Origin: an uncultured Gemmatimonadota bacterium
GTDB taxonomy: Bacteria; Gemmatimonadota; Gemmatimonadetes; Gemmatimonadales; Gemmatimonadaceae
Direction: 5' to 3'
Assembly: GCA_902826615.1 (NCBI GenBank)
Contig: CADEFN010000001.1
Coordinates: 496,001 to 560,000 of the forward strand
DNA length: 64,000 bases
Part shown: one piece after another, positions 1 to 8,369 of the stretch
Layout: each line of letters starts with the position of its first letter
Numbering within the stretch: the first letter of the stretch is position 1
The notes under the pieces: model-generated
The model's input: the letters and a program-made list of their open reading frames with translations, nothing else
Database searches by the model: none
What the model was told of the DNA's origin: nothing
Position numbers and translations under genes: made by a program

Positions 1-224
1 TGGCCTGGCGTCTCACGGGACGCACCTTCTGGGGGCGAGGTGGCATTGGCAGTGATCCCGCCACCACACTGCTCGATGTGCCGCTCGTCGATCGGCTTGC
101 CCTCGAGATGGCGGCGCACGAGGAGTCAGAACGCCGCGCACTCGATGGCGAACTCGCAGCACTGGCAGCGGCGTGGCGCGAAGCTGACGAAATCGCCACC
201 ATCGCCGACGCGTTGCTGGGTTAG
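1..224 (+). CDS. C-terminal end of an unknown protein (5' truncated)
   Basis: Only the last 73 codons are in the window; the frame opens at base 3 and stops at TAG 222-224. The function is not recognised. The final 45 residues, from LALEMAAHEESERRALDGEL through the alternating Ala/Glu helix AWREADEIATIADALL, match closely the C-terminus of the 350-residue protein encoded at 30772-31824 (LALEMALHEEAERRALEGEL and AWRDAEEVAAIADNL). The two are therefore paralogues, and the missing N-terminus probably carries a CxxC-type zinc-binding segment and two membrane helices as in the complete copy. The preserved piece looks like an amphipathic helix or short coiled coil. The next gene is convergent, 21 nt away. 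Confidence 0.75.
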   Translation, partial: AWRLTGRTFWGRGGIGSDPATTLLDVPLVDRLALEMAAHEESERRALDGELAALAAAWREADEIATIADALLG

Positions 225-245
225 GGGTCAGCCCGCCACGGCGGC

Positions 246-1262
246 CTAACGCCGTTCCTTGAGGAAACGGACTACCCCGTCGACATACCTGCGCTGATCG
301 TCGTACATCGACATGTGGCTGCCGTTCGGGCAGAAGAGGTACTGCCCCTTGGGGAACTCCTTCGACATCCACTCCATGTGTTTGGGGTCCATCGTGTCGT
401 GGGCGCCGCCAATCACGAGGGTGGGCACCGTGATCTGCTTGAGATCGGCGCTGCGATCCCACTGCACGAGTTTGCCGCTGGCACCCAGCTCACTTGGCCC
501 CTGCATGGGGATGTAAATGTCCGTATTCACATGTGTCAGGGCGCGTGTGAGCCCGTTGGGCCACTCGGCGAACGGGGCGCGCATGACATGCAGCTCGTAG
601 TGATTGGGAATGAGCAGCTCCATGTACCGGGCATCGCTGTACTTCCCGGCAGCCTCGAGCGCCTTTACTTCGGCCAGCACCTTCTGGTCCATGGCCGGCA
701 TCAGTGTCTTCGTTGCATACTCGTTGTAGGCCGGGATGCTCGACATCATGTTCGAGATGATCAGCCCCTTGAGGTGCTGCTGATACTTGAGCGCGTACTC
801 GATTGCCAGGATGCCGCCCCACGAATGTCCCAGCAGATAGAAGTTGTCCTGCGTGAGGCCGAGTGCCTGCCGAACCTGCTCCACCTCTTCGACAAAACGC
901 GGCGTGTTCCACAGCGTGGAATCCTTCGGCTGGTCGGAATAGAAGGACCCTAACTGATCGTAGTAGTAGTACTCGATCCCCTGACCCGGGAAATACGAAT
1001 CGAAGGCCTCGAAGTACTCGTGGGTCATCCCCGGCCCGCCGTGCAGCAGGAGGAGCTTGATGGTGGGGTTGTTCCCCACCCGTTTCGTCCAGACCTTGAA
1101 CGTGCCACTCGGCGTGGTGACCGGGATGAGCCGCACGCCACCGCTCAGGGTGTCGCTCCGGCCCGTGTTGTCGAAGTAGCTGGTGGCACCCGAAGTGGCG
1201 GGGGCGCTCCCGGAACAGGCCGCGCCAATGAGGAGGGCGGCAATGGCGGCAAGGCGACGCAT
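246..1262 (-). CDS. Proline iminopeptidase-like alpha/beta hydrolase lipoprotein (S33)
   Basis: About 338 residues. The start at 1262 gives a lipoprotein-type signal (MRRLAAIAALLIGAAC); an in-frame ATG at 1316 would only add a polar 18-residue tail. The fold is S33: an oxyanion-side HGGPG motif (LLLLHGGPGMTHEYF), nucleophile elbow GHSWGG, an acid in the VIGGAHDTMDP strand and the catalytic His in GSHMSMYDD near the C-terminus. The expected activity is release of N-terminal Pro or hydrophobic residues from short peptides in the periplasm, anchored to a membrane. The substrate cannot be read from the sequence. The gene stops with CGT-TAG inside a GTTAGGC heptamer and faces the partial gene upstream. 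Confidence 0.85.
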   Translation of the reverse strand: MRRLAAIAALLIGAACSGSAPATSGATSYFDNTGRSDTLSGGVRLIPVTTPSGTFKVWTKRVGNNPTIKLLLLHGGPGMTHEYFEAFDSYFPGQGIEYYYYDQLGSFYSDQPKDSTLWNTPRFVEEVEQVRQALGLTQDNFYLLGHSWGGILAIEYALKYQQHLKGLIISNMMSSIPAYNEYATKTLMPAMDQKVLAEVKALEAAGKYSDARYMELLIPNHYELHVMRAPFAEWPNGLTRALTHVNTDIYIPMQGPSELGASGKLVQWDRSADLKQITVPTLVIGGAHDTMDPKHMEWMSKEFPKGQYLFCPNGSHMSMYDDQRRYVDGVVRFLKERR

Positions 1263-1646
1263 GTCGGCAGGGAAGTGGGGAGCGTTGATATGCGCCGCGG
1301 ACCAACGGGCCCGCAACCCCTTTTTCCCGCCTAACAGTTACGAGGCGGTGGTGGTGCGCCGGACTTCCGGCGCCGGGTTGGATGGGGTGGGGGCTCGCTC
1401 GCTCGTAACCGGTGTGGTGTCTCCGCCGTGGCCCTGGCGTGGCACCAGCCGTTCCGGTCGCAGGGTGGTAAGCCGCTCGAGTCTTGGTGCTTCGTACATC
1501 CAGGCAGGTGTCCGATAAAGTGGGGCCGCGTGCTGCTGTGTGGGGTCACAAAGCTACAGAGGGCGGGACGCCCTGTCTGTGATCTGAGAACCCTTTTCCG
1601 GCCGATTGAACCTGACAACCACTCACTCGTGAGTCCGAATCCGGAG
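1263..1646. other. Gene-free stretch with two small hairpins
   Basis: No convincing gene is seen here. A 95-codon minus-strand open frame (1331-1618) has no domain-like composition. Two inverted repeats stand out: a perfect 8-bp stem with a 2-nt loop at 1356-1373 (GCGCCGGA/TCCGGCGC) and a stem around 1556-1580 (AGGGCG-GGA-CGCCCT with flanking ACAG/CTGT). The second lies 75 nt past the stop of the ankyrin gene and could act in termination, but there is no clear T tract. A GCCTAAC heptamer at 1329-1335 is the only copy in this window outside genes and stop codons. The promoter of the S33 hydrolase should be in the left part. Confidence 0.5.
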
Positions 1647-1654
1647 TCAGGACC

Positions 1655-2647
1655 TCAGGTTCGGGACGCCTTCCGCGCACCGGCCTTCGCGGCCGCTCTC
1701 GTCAGGCGGCGAGCCACCACAGCGCACTGAGGGTTGCCGGTGACTTTCACCGCGGTCCGAGCCCAGTCGGCCGGGGTGGCATTGTGTTCGGCGTCCCTGG
1801 CCAAAGGGTCGGCTCCATGGCGCAGGAGCAGCTCAACCATGCGCCAATCACCGCGCCATGCCGCGTCATGCAAGGCCGTGCCTCGTGATCCAGCGGCCGA
1901 TCGACCGTTAGGCGACGCTCCGCGGCCAAGCCACCAGGCGGTCAGGTGGTGGCGACCTGCTTGCACCGCCGCCACAAGCACACCGGGATTCGACAGTAGG
2001 GTGGGGTCGCGTTCAAGTGCTCGCGCGAGTGCAGGGCGGTCATTCACCCGTGCCAACACGTCGGGGGGAATTGGAACACCATGGTGTTGGAGCAACTGTA
2101 GCAACGGCTTGCCACGTGCTCCCAGTTGCGAGAGGCCATCGGCGGGAGTGACGCCCCAGCGGTCGGTTTGGGTGCCGGACACGCCGAGCGCAAGCAAACG
2201 CCGCACGGCCCATGGTGTGCGCGCAAATCGCAGCCAGCTCCCGCCACTTGGGGGTGTGGCGCGATGCGCGTTGCGGGACAGGAGACGCTTCACCGCGGAG
2301 TCCCTGCCCAGTAGCAGCGCTTCTCCCAGCCCAATGCGCGCGCCACGTCGCAGCAGCATGTCACGAGCGCGAAAGCGGCCTTTGATGGTCGCCACCAGCA
2401 GCGGCGACCAGCCATCGTAGCCCTCCTTGGATCCGTTCACGTCGGCGCCATGTGCCAGCAACCACTTCACCATCTCCTGCCGGTTCATGTCGAGTGCCAC
2501 GTGCAGAGGCTGTGGCTCCCCGCCCCAGTACGGATGCGGACCCGTGGCATTCACGATGTCAGGATTCTTTGCGACCGCCCGCTCCAGGGCGCGCACGTCA
2601 CCAGAGGCGACGGCGCGCAAGAAGGCGGCAACATCCGGCTCAGCCAT
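1655..2647 (-). CDS. Ankyrin-repeat protein
   Basis: About 330 residues starting at MAEPDVAAFLRAV. This start overlaps the TGA of the upstream BNR gene by 8 nt (ATGGCTGA), indicating translational coupling; an earlier ATG at 2689 lies inside that gene. Ankyrin signatures are visible as PLHVALDMNRQEMVKWLLAH followed by GADVN, then WSPLLVATIKGRF, and near the C-terminus TALHDAAWRGDWRMVELLLR followed by HGADP. The middle part is more degenerate. There is no signal peptide, so it is probably a cytosolic binding scaffold with an unknown partner. An SPNGR stretch carries one of the GCCTAAC heptamers in the Pro-Asn frame. Confidence 0.85.
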   Translation of the reverse strand: MAEPDVAAFLRAVASGDVRALERAVAKNPDIVNATGPHPYWGGEPQPLHVALDMNRQEMVKWLLAHGADVNGSKEGYDGWSPLLVATIKGRFRARDMLLRRGARIGLGEALLLGRDSAVKRLLSRNAHRATPPSGGSWLRFARTPWAVRRLLALGVSGTQTDRWGVTPADGLSQLGARGKPLLQLLQHHGVPIPPDVLARVNDRPALARALERDPTLLSNPGVLVAAVQAGRHHLTAWWLGRGASPNGRSAAGSRGTALHDAAWRGDWRMVELLLRHGADPLARDAEHNATPADWARTAVKVTGNPQCAVVARRLTRAAAKAGARKASRT

Positions 2648-5630
2648 CGCTCTCCTGGTCGGAGGCAACACGGGAATCACCAGTGACATTCCGGAGGCGC
2701 AGGAGCAGCACGTCGAGCTCCCGCCTCAATTCGCCAAAGATGCGATACTGCGCGGACGTGGGCCGCGCGTCCCCCGATTCCACAATGCCACGCAACCCGG
2801 TCAGCCGGTCGTTGAGCTTGATGGGGAAGGCGATCTTGTCCTTGGGGCTCTGGTTGCGCACCTGATACAACTCGGCTTCGATAGTGGAGATGGCGCGTAC
2901 CAGGGCGCTGGTGTCGGCCACTGAGCGGCCGAGTGCGCCGCGACGCTCATCACGCAGACGTCTGATGCGAAGTACCGCCTCGTTTGCCTCGCTTTCGGCG
3001 TCGCGAATGCGCAGCGCGAGCTGCGCCTGCTCCACCAGTTCGGCGTCCGTGACATCATGCAACCTGGGATCGCGACGAATCGTGAGGCTCTTGTCGTCGC
3101 GCAGGAGGCCGCCAGCGGCGTACACCTGCAGCTGCACGTTGTAAGGCCCGGGGGGAGCGAGCACGCCGCGCGCGGGGTCACCTCCTTCGAGTACAATCCC
3201 CGGGAATGACGTCGCACCGGGGTATGTGCCGTCCCAGGTGCTGCGGTGAAAACCCGGCGTGCTGCGACCGGAGATTCTGCGCGCGGCCACCCCACGTCCA
3301 TCGGTAATCACCAGCGCCACACTGTCTGCCCGCGCGGGCAGGTAGTAGTCAAACGTGGGAGTGCCGGCACGGCGCTGCACACTGGCCGGTGGCAGGAGCG
3401 CCGGTGTGCGAGCAGTCCCTGCCAGCATGTCGGGCGAGGCATGGCGGAGTGGTACAAGGTTCTCCATCACCCAGAACGAGCGGCCATGGGTGGCGATCAC
3501 CAGATCCTGGTCCTTCACGACCAGGTCGGAGATCTGCACATCGGGGAGATTGCGTGAGAGTGGTTCCCACGACGCCCCATTGGTGAGCGAGACAAAGACG
3601 CCATGTTCGGTGCCGGCATAAAGGAGCCCGGCTCGCACGGGATCCTCGCGTATCACGCGCACATAGGCACCGTCGGGAATGCCATTGGCAATGGAGGTCC
3701 AGGTGCTGCCGTAGTTGTCGGTGCGCCAGGCGTGGGGTTGCCGGTCACCCAGCTGATGCCGCTCCACCGCTACATACGCACTGCCGGGCCGATGTGGTGA
3801 CGCATCAATGCGGCTCACACGTGAATGGGGTTCGAGCCCTGAGGGTGTCACGTTGCGCCAGGTCGTGCCACCATTTCGTGTGACATGGATCAGCCCGTCG
3901 TCTGAGCCGGTCCAGATGGTGCTGGTGTCATGTCGCGACGGTGAAATGGTGAAAATCGTGCCGTAGATCTCCGGCCCATCCTGATCAAAGACAATCGGGC
4001 CACCACTGTTGCCTAACGTTGATGAGTCGGCGCGGGTGAGATCGCCACTGATGCGGCGCCAGGTCCGTCCTTCGTCGCGGGTTTTCCAGAGGTGTTGCGA
4101 CCCCGCATAGAGGACGCGTGGGTCGCGCGGCGAGGTGGCGAGCGGGTAGGTCCAGTTCCAGCGTTCGGGCATGGCCGACGCCGGTTCGCCCATCACGATG
4201 CGCGGATGTGGCTGCACATCGCGTGCGTTGCCGGTGCGTCGATCAAAACGCGTGAGGGTGTTGGTAGACCCCGCAAAAAAGAGGTCGGGATTCCCGGGGA
4301 CCGTGGCGATGTCCGCGCTTTCACCGCCTCCGACGTCGTAGAACCAGTCCCCCTGAGCGGACCCCGGCGGTGCAAGCGCGCTCGCGCGTGATGGCACACA
4401 CACCGTCGTGTTGTCCTGCTGTGCCCCACAGACGTGATACGGCACCTCATCGGTGGTGGTGACGCGGTAGATCTGCGCGGTGGGATACCGTTGCGACGTC
4501 CAGCTCACGCCGCCGTTCACCGTGACGTTCGCGCCGCCATCGTTGGCCCCAACCATGCGTTGCGGGTTTCCGGGAACGATCCAGAGGTCGTGCTGGTCGG
4601 CGTGCGGGGTGCGCAGGGTGGTGAAGGTGCGTCCCCCGTCGGTGGACCGCTCCAGCTGGAAACTCAGCACATACACGGTCTCCCGATCCTTTGGGTCGGC
4701 GACAACACGCAGAAAGTAGAAGGCGCGCTGCCAAAGGTCACGTGACGCATTCACCCGCTGCCAGGTGACCCCGCCGTCGTCCGAGCGATGAAGCCCACCG
4801 TCCTCGGCTTCGATGTTGGCCCAGAGCCGCCGGCTGTCGGCGCCGCTGACCGTGATGGTCATCTTGCCGAGCACGCCACGCGGCAGTCCGGTGTTCCGCG
4901 TCAGTTCGATCCAGGTGTCGCCCCCATCGGTGGACTTGAAGAGCCCCGATCCCTCGCCGCCACTCCAGAGGATCCACGGTTTGCGATACACCTCCCACGT
5001 GGTCGCATACAGCGTCCGTGGGTTGTTGGGATCGATGATCAGATCGACAGCACCAGCTCGTGCGCTGCGATACAGGATGCGTTGCCAGGTGCGACCACCA
5101 TCGGTGGTGCGATACACGCCGCGCGCCTCGTCAGGCGCAAAGGGGTTGCCGAGTGCGGCGACATAGGCGCGGTCGGGATCAGCGGGATCTACCCGGATGC
5201 GCCCGATGCTTTGTGTGGCGGCGAGTCCCGTGTGTGCCCACGTCCGCCCGCCATCAGTGGAGCGATACACACCATCACCCTGCATGATGTTGCCCCGGAA
5301 CTGCGTCTCCCCCATCCCGAGGTAGACCACATCGGGGTTGGACGGCGCCACGGCCACGGCACCGACGGAGGAAGAGCGGATCTGTCCATCGGTGACAGGG
5401 GCCCATGTGGTGCCGCCATCGGTGGTTTTCCAGAGCCCGCCCCCGGTTGCGCCAAAGTAGTACTCGAGCGGTCGCGCACTCGAGCCGGCTACGGCGATGG
5501 ATCTCCCGCCGCGATTGGGGCCGATGTTGCGCCACCGCAGGTGCTCGGTGGGCGAGTAGGGTGCCGGCGTCTGGGCCTCGAGGGAAGAGGCGAGGACGAC
5601 GAGGGCGAGGAGGCGACGGTGTGTGATCAC
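2640..5630 (-). CDS. Secreted BNR/Asp-box beta-propeller protein (sortilin/VPS10-like)
   Basis: 996 residues with an N-terminal signal (LLALVVLASSLEA-Q) and repeated Asp-boxes of the S-x-DGG-x-TW type: WKTTDGGTTW, YRSTDGGRTW, YRTTDGGRTW, FKSTDGGDTW, HRSDDGGVTW and ERSTDGGRTF in the first half, with weaker copies later (VTRNGGTTW, WRTDNYGSTW). This is the family often labelled glycosyl hydrolase BNR repeat or VPS10-domain protein; the propeller is clear but no hydrolase activity can be inferred. The last 200 residues lack Asp-boxes and hold a helical charged region (RIRDAESEANEAVLRIRRL). It is co-transcribed with the ankyrin gene, whose ATG overlaps its stop. It is probably periplasmic or on the cell surface. 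Confidence 0.9.
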   Translation of the reverse strand: MITHRRLLALVVLASSLEAQTPAPYSPTEHLRWRNIGPNRGGRSIAVAGSSARPLEYYFGATGGGLWKTTDGGTTWAPVTDGQIRSSSVGAVAVAPSNPDVVYLGMGETQFRGNIMQGDGVYRSTDGGRTWAHTGLAATQSIGRIRVDPADPDRAYVAALGNPFAPDEARGVYRTTDGGRTWQRILYRSARAGAVDLIIDPNNPRTLYATTWEVYRKPWILWSGGEGSGLFKSTDGGDTWIELTRNTGLPRGVLGKMTITVSGADSRRLWANIEAEDGGLHRSDDGGVTWQRVNASRDLWQRAFYFLRVVADPKDRETVYVLSFQLERSTDGGRTFTTLRTPHADQHDLWIVPGNPQRMVGANDGGANVTVNGGVSWTSQRYPTAQIYRVTTTDEVPYHVCGAQQDNTTVCVPSRASALAPPGSAQGDWFYDVGGGESADIATVPGNPDLFFAGSTNTLTRFDRRTGNARDVQPHPRIVMGEPASAMPERWNWTYPLATSPRDPRVLYAGSQHLWKTRDEGRTWRRISGDLTRADSSTLGNSGGPIVFDQDGPEIYGTIFTISPSRHDTSTIWTGSDDGLIHVTRNGGTTWRNVTPSGLEPHSRVSRIDASPHRPGSAYVAVERHQLGDRQPHAWRTDNYGSTWTSIANGIPDGAYVRVIREDPVRAGLLYAGTEHGVFVSLTNGASWEPLSRNLPDVQISDLVVKDQDLVIATHGRSFWVMENLVPLRHASPDMLAGTARTPALLPPASVQRRAGTPTFDYYLPARADSVALVITDGRGVAARRISGRSTPGFHRSTWDGTYPGATSFPGIVLEGGDPARGVLAPPGPYNVQLQVYAAGGLLRDDKSLTIRRDPRLHDVTDAELVEQAQLALRIRDAESEANEAVLRIRRLRDERRGALGRSVADTSALVRAISTIEAELYQVRNQSPKDKIAFPIKLNDRLTGLRGIVESGDARPTSAQYRIFGELRRELDVLLLRLRNVTGDSRVASDQESDG

Positions 5631-5711
5631 CTCAAAATCATGGCGCCTGAGCTGCGATGTGGCGAGTAGCCCCTCTCCATCGCCTACTCGCTCACCTCCG
5701 TCCGACCCCCA

Positions 5712-6731
5712 TCACCGATGCGCTGAGAGATTGTAGCGCATGATGCGCCCATGCCGGCCCTCCCGGTCCCGCTCCAGCTCGTACACATCACCCGGCGGCA
5801 CCGGGGTCTCCGCCAGAAAGGCGCCGATGCGAGCGTGTGCTTCGCTGCTGAGTTCGAGCGTGAGCGCGGCCAGGGTGCTGCCGAGGTGTGACGTATTGCG
5901 CGCGCCCGCGATCACGGCGGCGACCCCGGGTTGATCGAGGACCCACCGTATCGCCACCGATCCAATCGACACACCATGTTCGGCACCAACCACAGACAGC
6001 AGGCGGAGCAGCCGCTGAAACCGCTCCCACCCGCCGCACTCGTCGATAATGAGTTTGTACTTGGTGAGTGAACGGTTTTCGAGGGGCTCGGTTGGCTCGG
6101 CGGCTCCAAGCCAGCGCTCGTGGAAGAAGCCACCGGCCAGTGCACCGTAACACAGCAACCCAACGCCGTGTGTGGCACAGAGTGCCTGCATCGCCCCGGC
6201 GGGCCGGCGATCGAGCAGGGAATACTGCACCTGATGTGACACGACGGGGACGCCGGCTTCAATGATCTTCTGCAGCTGTACGGACCCGAAGTTGGTGACG
6301 CCGATGTGCCGGATGAGCCCCTGATCCCGAAGTTGCCGGAGCGCGAGGGCCGCCTGGACAAAGTCACCGGCGTTGTAGTCCCACCAGTGAAACTGCACCA
6401 GATCTATCGATGGCACGCCAAGCCGATCGCGTGAACGTGTGATGATCCGTTCCGCATCGTTGGCGGTATGCGAGCTCAGCACGTCGAGATCGGGGACGTA
6501 CTTGGTATGCACGCGGATCTCGCCGGGTCGTCGGGTGCGGACAAAGTCGCCGATCAGCGACTCGACACCAGTGTAGATGTCGGCACAATCGAAGGTGGTC
6601 ACCCCGGCGTCGGCAAAGGCGGCCATGTCGGCCAGCGCCGCCGCGCGTTCGATGGAGCCGTGGCCCCCGGCCAGCTGCCATCCCCCCTTGATGACCCGGG
6701 AGATGGTGTAGCCGGGAGCGAGTTCAGTCAT
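5712..6731 (-). CDS. Aldo/keto reductase
   Basis: 339 residues from ATG 6731; a TTG four codons earlier is the less likely start. The NADPH-dependent TIM-barrel tetrad is visible: Asp in TTFDCADIYTG (about 48), Tyr 53 of the same segment, Lys in VHTKYVPD (about 77) and His in VQFHWWD (about 115). The later segments HIGVTNFG, GLLCYGALAGG and VAAVIAGARN are also typical. It probably reduces an aldehyde or ketone in the cytoplasm; the substrate is unknown. It lies 28 nt downstream of the exported DinB gene on the same strand. Confidence 0.9.
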   Translation of the reverse strand: MTELAPGYTISRVIKGGWQLAGGHGSIERAAALADMAAFADAGVTTFDCADIYTGVESLIGDFVRTRRPGEIRVHTKYVPDLDVLSSHTANDAERIITRSRDRLGVPSIDLVQFHWWDYNAGDFVQAALALRQLRDQGLIRHIGVTNFGSVQLQKIIEAGVPVVSHQVQYSLLDRRPAGAMQALCATHGVGLLCYGALAGGFFHERWLGAAEPTEPLENRSLTKYKLIIDECGGWERFQRLLRLLSVVGAEHGVSIGSVAIRWVLDQPGVAAVIAGARNTSHLGSTLAALTLELSSEAHARIGAFLAETPVPPGDVYELERDREGRHGRIMRYNLSAHR

Positions 6732-6758
6732 ATCATGCGACAACTATCGCGTCTCGCC

Positions 6759-7316
6759 TTACTTGCTCCAGGGCGGCGTGATGTTGTTGGCGCGCGCGTA
6801 GGCAATCATCTGGCCGAGGTGCTCGTGCAAGTGCGTGGTGGCCATCACCCACATCTTCTGACCCGTGAACTCCTGGCCGAACATCGACTTCTTCTGCGTC
6901 ATGCTGGCCTCGGTTTGTGCAGCCATCACCTGCTTGAGGAACGTGAACGATGCCTGCAGCTGCGCCGCGGCCTCGGCGGGTGTGACCTTGCGGGCTTCGT
7001 AGCCGGTGACGGTCTTGTAGTCCTCAGGCTTGATCCCGGTCGATGCGGGCGCGGCGGTGCCGGTGACGGCGCCGAAGAAGTAGTTGTCGCTGGCGACGTG
7101 CATCACGACATCGTTCACCGAGCGGGTGCCGGCCGACGGACGGTAGCCGAACTTGTCGGCTGGAATCGCCTTGGCCAGATCCACCATCTTCTTCTCGACT
7201 TCGCTGACATCGCTCAGGAGATCAGCCATCAGCGAGCCGGGCTTTTGCGCGGTCACGCTTTGTGGCACGACGAGGGCAAGTGCGACAAGGGGGACAAAGA
7301 GACGAAAGGCCTTCAT
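6759..7316 (-). CDS. Exported DinB-fold protein
   Basis: 185 residues with a cleavable signal peptide (FVPLVALALVVPQSVTA-Q). The mature part is a DinB/YfiT four-helix bundle with the usual His spacing: His in DVVMHVASDNYFF, then two in TTHLHEHLGQMIAYAR. Members of this fold bind a divalent metal through three His and often act as thiol-dependent transferases. Export to the periplasm is less usual. An SD-like GGAGA lies just upstream. It is followed by the aldo/keto reductase, and a second DinB-type gene lies immediately upstream on the same strand. Confidence 0.88.
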   Translation of the reverse strand: MKAFRLFVPLVALALVVPQSVTAQKPGSLMADLLSDVSEVEKKMVDLAKAIPADKFGYRPSAGTRSVNDVVMHVASDNYFFGAVTGTAAPASTGIKPEDYKTVTGYEARKVTPAEAAAQLQASFTFLKQVMAAQTEASMTQKKSMFGQEFTGQKMWVMATTHLHEHLGQMIAYARANNITPPWSK

Positions 7317-7359
7317 GTCATGTTCTCCAGTTGGGGGACGAATGTGGAATGGAACGAGG

Positions 7360-7911
7360 TCAGCTCTTGAGCCTGCTCGCGTGCGCGGCCGGCTTTTCGT
7401 GCGTGGGGTTCAGGTTGTACGCCGCCGACTGACCGGGCGGAATGCTCAGGTACGTCCAGGTGTCACCCTTGAGCACCTTGCCCCAGAAAACTATCTGGCC
7501 CACGTGTGAGACGATATGCGCAAGGGACCGATGGAGCGCATCGATGACGGACAGCTCCTGACGGCGGACGACGACCGTTTTGGAGAGGTGGGCATCCGTG
7601 AGTGTACCGAGGGTATCGAAGAGGACGGTCCAGCCTGCATTCCACTTGGCAAGCACTTCCTCCTTTGTCACCGGCCGCTCGTTGAACTCCTCGTCACGCA
7701 TGCGCCACGGTTTTTCGCCATCGGTCGTGAGGAAGTCGGTAAAGCGCGACGCCAGGTTGCCGGACATGTGCCAGACCAGGGTGGCGATGGAGTTGGAAGT
7801 GCCGCCGGCGCGGCGCGAGAGCTCTTCGTCGTTGAGTTGCGCGAAGGTGCCCTCGGCCATGGCCTTGTAGCGGAGGTATTCGGCTTCGATGGATGAGATG
7901 ACGAGGCGCAT
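7360..7911 (-). CDS. DUF1572/DinB-superfamily protein
   Basis: 183 residues without a signal peptide. DinB-superfamily features are SIATLVWHMSGNLASRF (first His) and SLAHIVSHVGQIVFWGK (paired His), the three-His metal site typical of DUF1572. FNERPVTKEEVLAKWNAGW between them is characteristic of the family. It is cytosolic, probably metal-binding, with unknown substrate. It is transcribed in the same direction as the exported DinB protein 43 nt downstream, and the TIGR04076 gene lies 16 nt upstream, suggesting a small operon. Confidence 0.85.
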   Translation of the reverse strand: MRLVISSIEAEYLRYKAMAEGTFAQLNDEELSRRAGGTSNSIATLVWHMSGNLASRFTDFLTTDGEKPWRMRDEEFNERPVTKEEVLAKWNAGWTVLFDTLGTLTDAHLSKTVVVRRQELSVIDALHRSLAHIVSHVGQIVFWGKVLKGDTWTYLSIPPGQSAAYNLNPTHEKPAAHASRLKS

Positions 7912-7927
7912 GAGGATGAGGGAGAGG

Positions 7928-8254
7928 CTACTTCATGGGCACAACCGAGACTTCGTCGTGCCGAAATGTACGAGTGCCGGTGCGCGTAATGCGAAAGCGG
8001 CCTCCGCAATGCGGGTCGGGGCAGGCGATATCGGTATCGGTGGTCATCCAGTCCGCCGGGTCGGTCATGCGCTGCTTGGCCGGGAGAATCGGGAGGAGGG
8101 CAGCGAGGGGGTAGAGGGGGAAACTCTGCCCATCGGGGAACCGGAGGTTCTCGCCCTGCAGCTCGAACCAGGCCCCTGCCGGGTGATTGCAGACCATCGG
8201 CTTGTCCGAGGCGACGACGTCGACGCGGAGATCGTAGAGGGTGAAGGAGTCCAT
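7928..8254 (-). CDS. TIGR04076 family protein
   Basis: 108 residues from MDSFTLYDLRV. The frame stays open upstream to 8659, but that part is low-complexity Arg/Pro/Thr and overlaps the divergent antiporter gene, so the internal ATG is preferred. The pattern DLRVDVVASDKPMVCNHPAG, FELQGENLRFPDG, LYPLAALLPILP and DIACPDPHCGGRFRI matches TIGR04076, a small conserved family of unknown function with conserved Cys residues (CNHPAG and CPDP). The C-terminus adds about 15 residues. It may form an operon with the two DinB genes downstream. Confidence 0.75.
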   Translation of the reverse strand: MDSFTLYDLRVDVVASDKPMVCNHPAGAWFELQGENLRFPDGQSFPLYPLAALLPILPAKQRMTDPADWMTTDTDIACPDPHCGGRFRITRTGTRTFRHDEVSVVPMK

Positions 8255-8369
8255 GGGATTGGAGAGTAAAGCGGGTGTGACGCCGAGGCGAGGGCGCTGG
8301 GCCAGGGCGTGAGACGCCATCGAGCTGTGGAGGCGCACAGGTGCAAAAGCGCGTAGGTTGCCCTCGCTC

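Noticed and set aside
1331-1618. A 95-codon minus-strand open frame in the largest gene-free gap
   Set aside because: Low-complexity Arg/Pro composition, no SD, no similarity to known domains.
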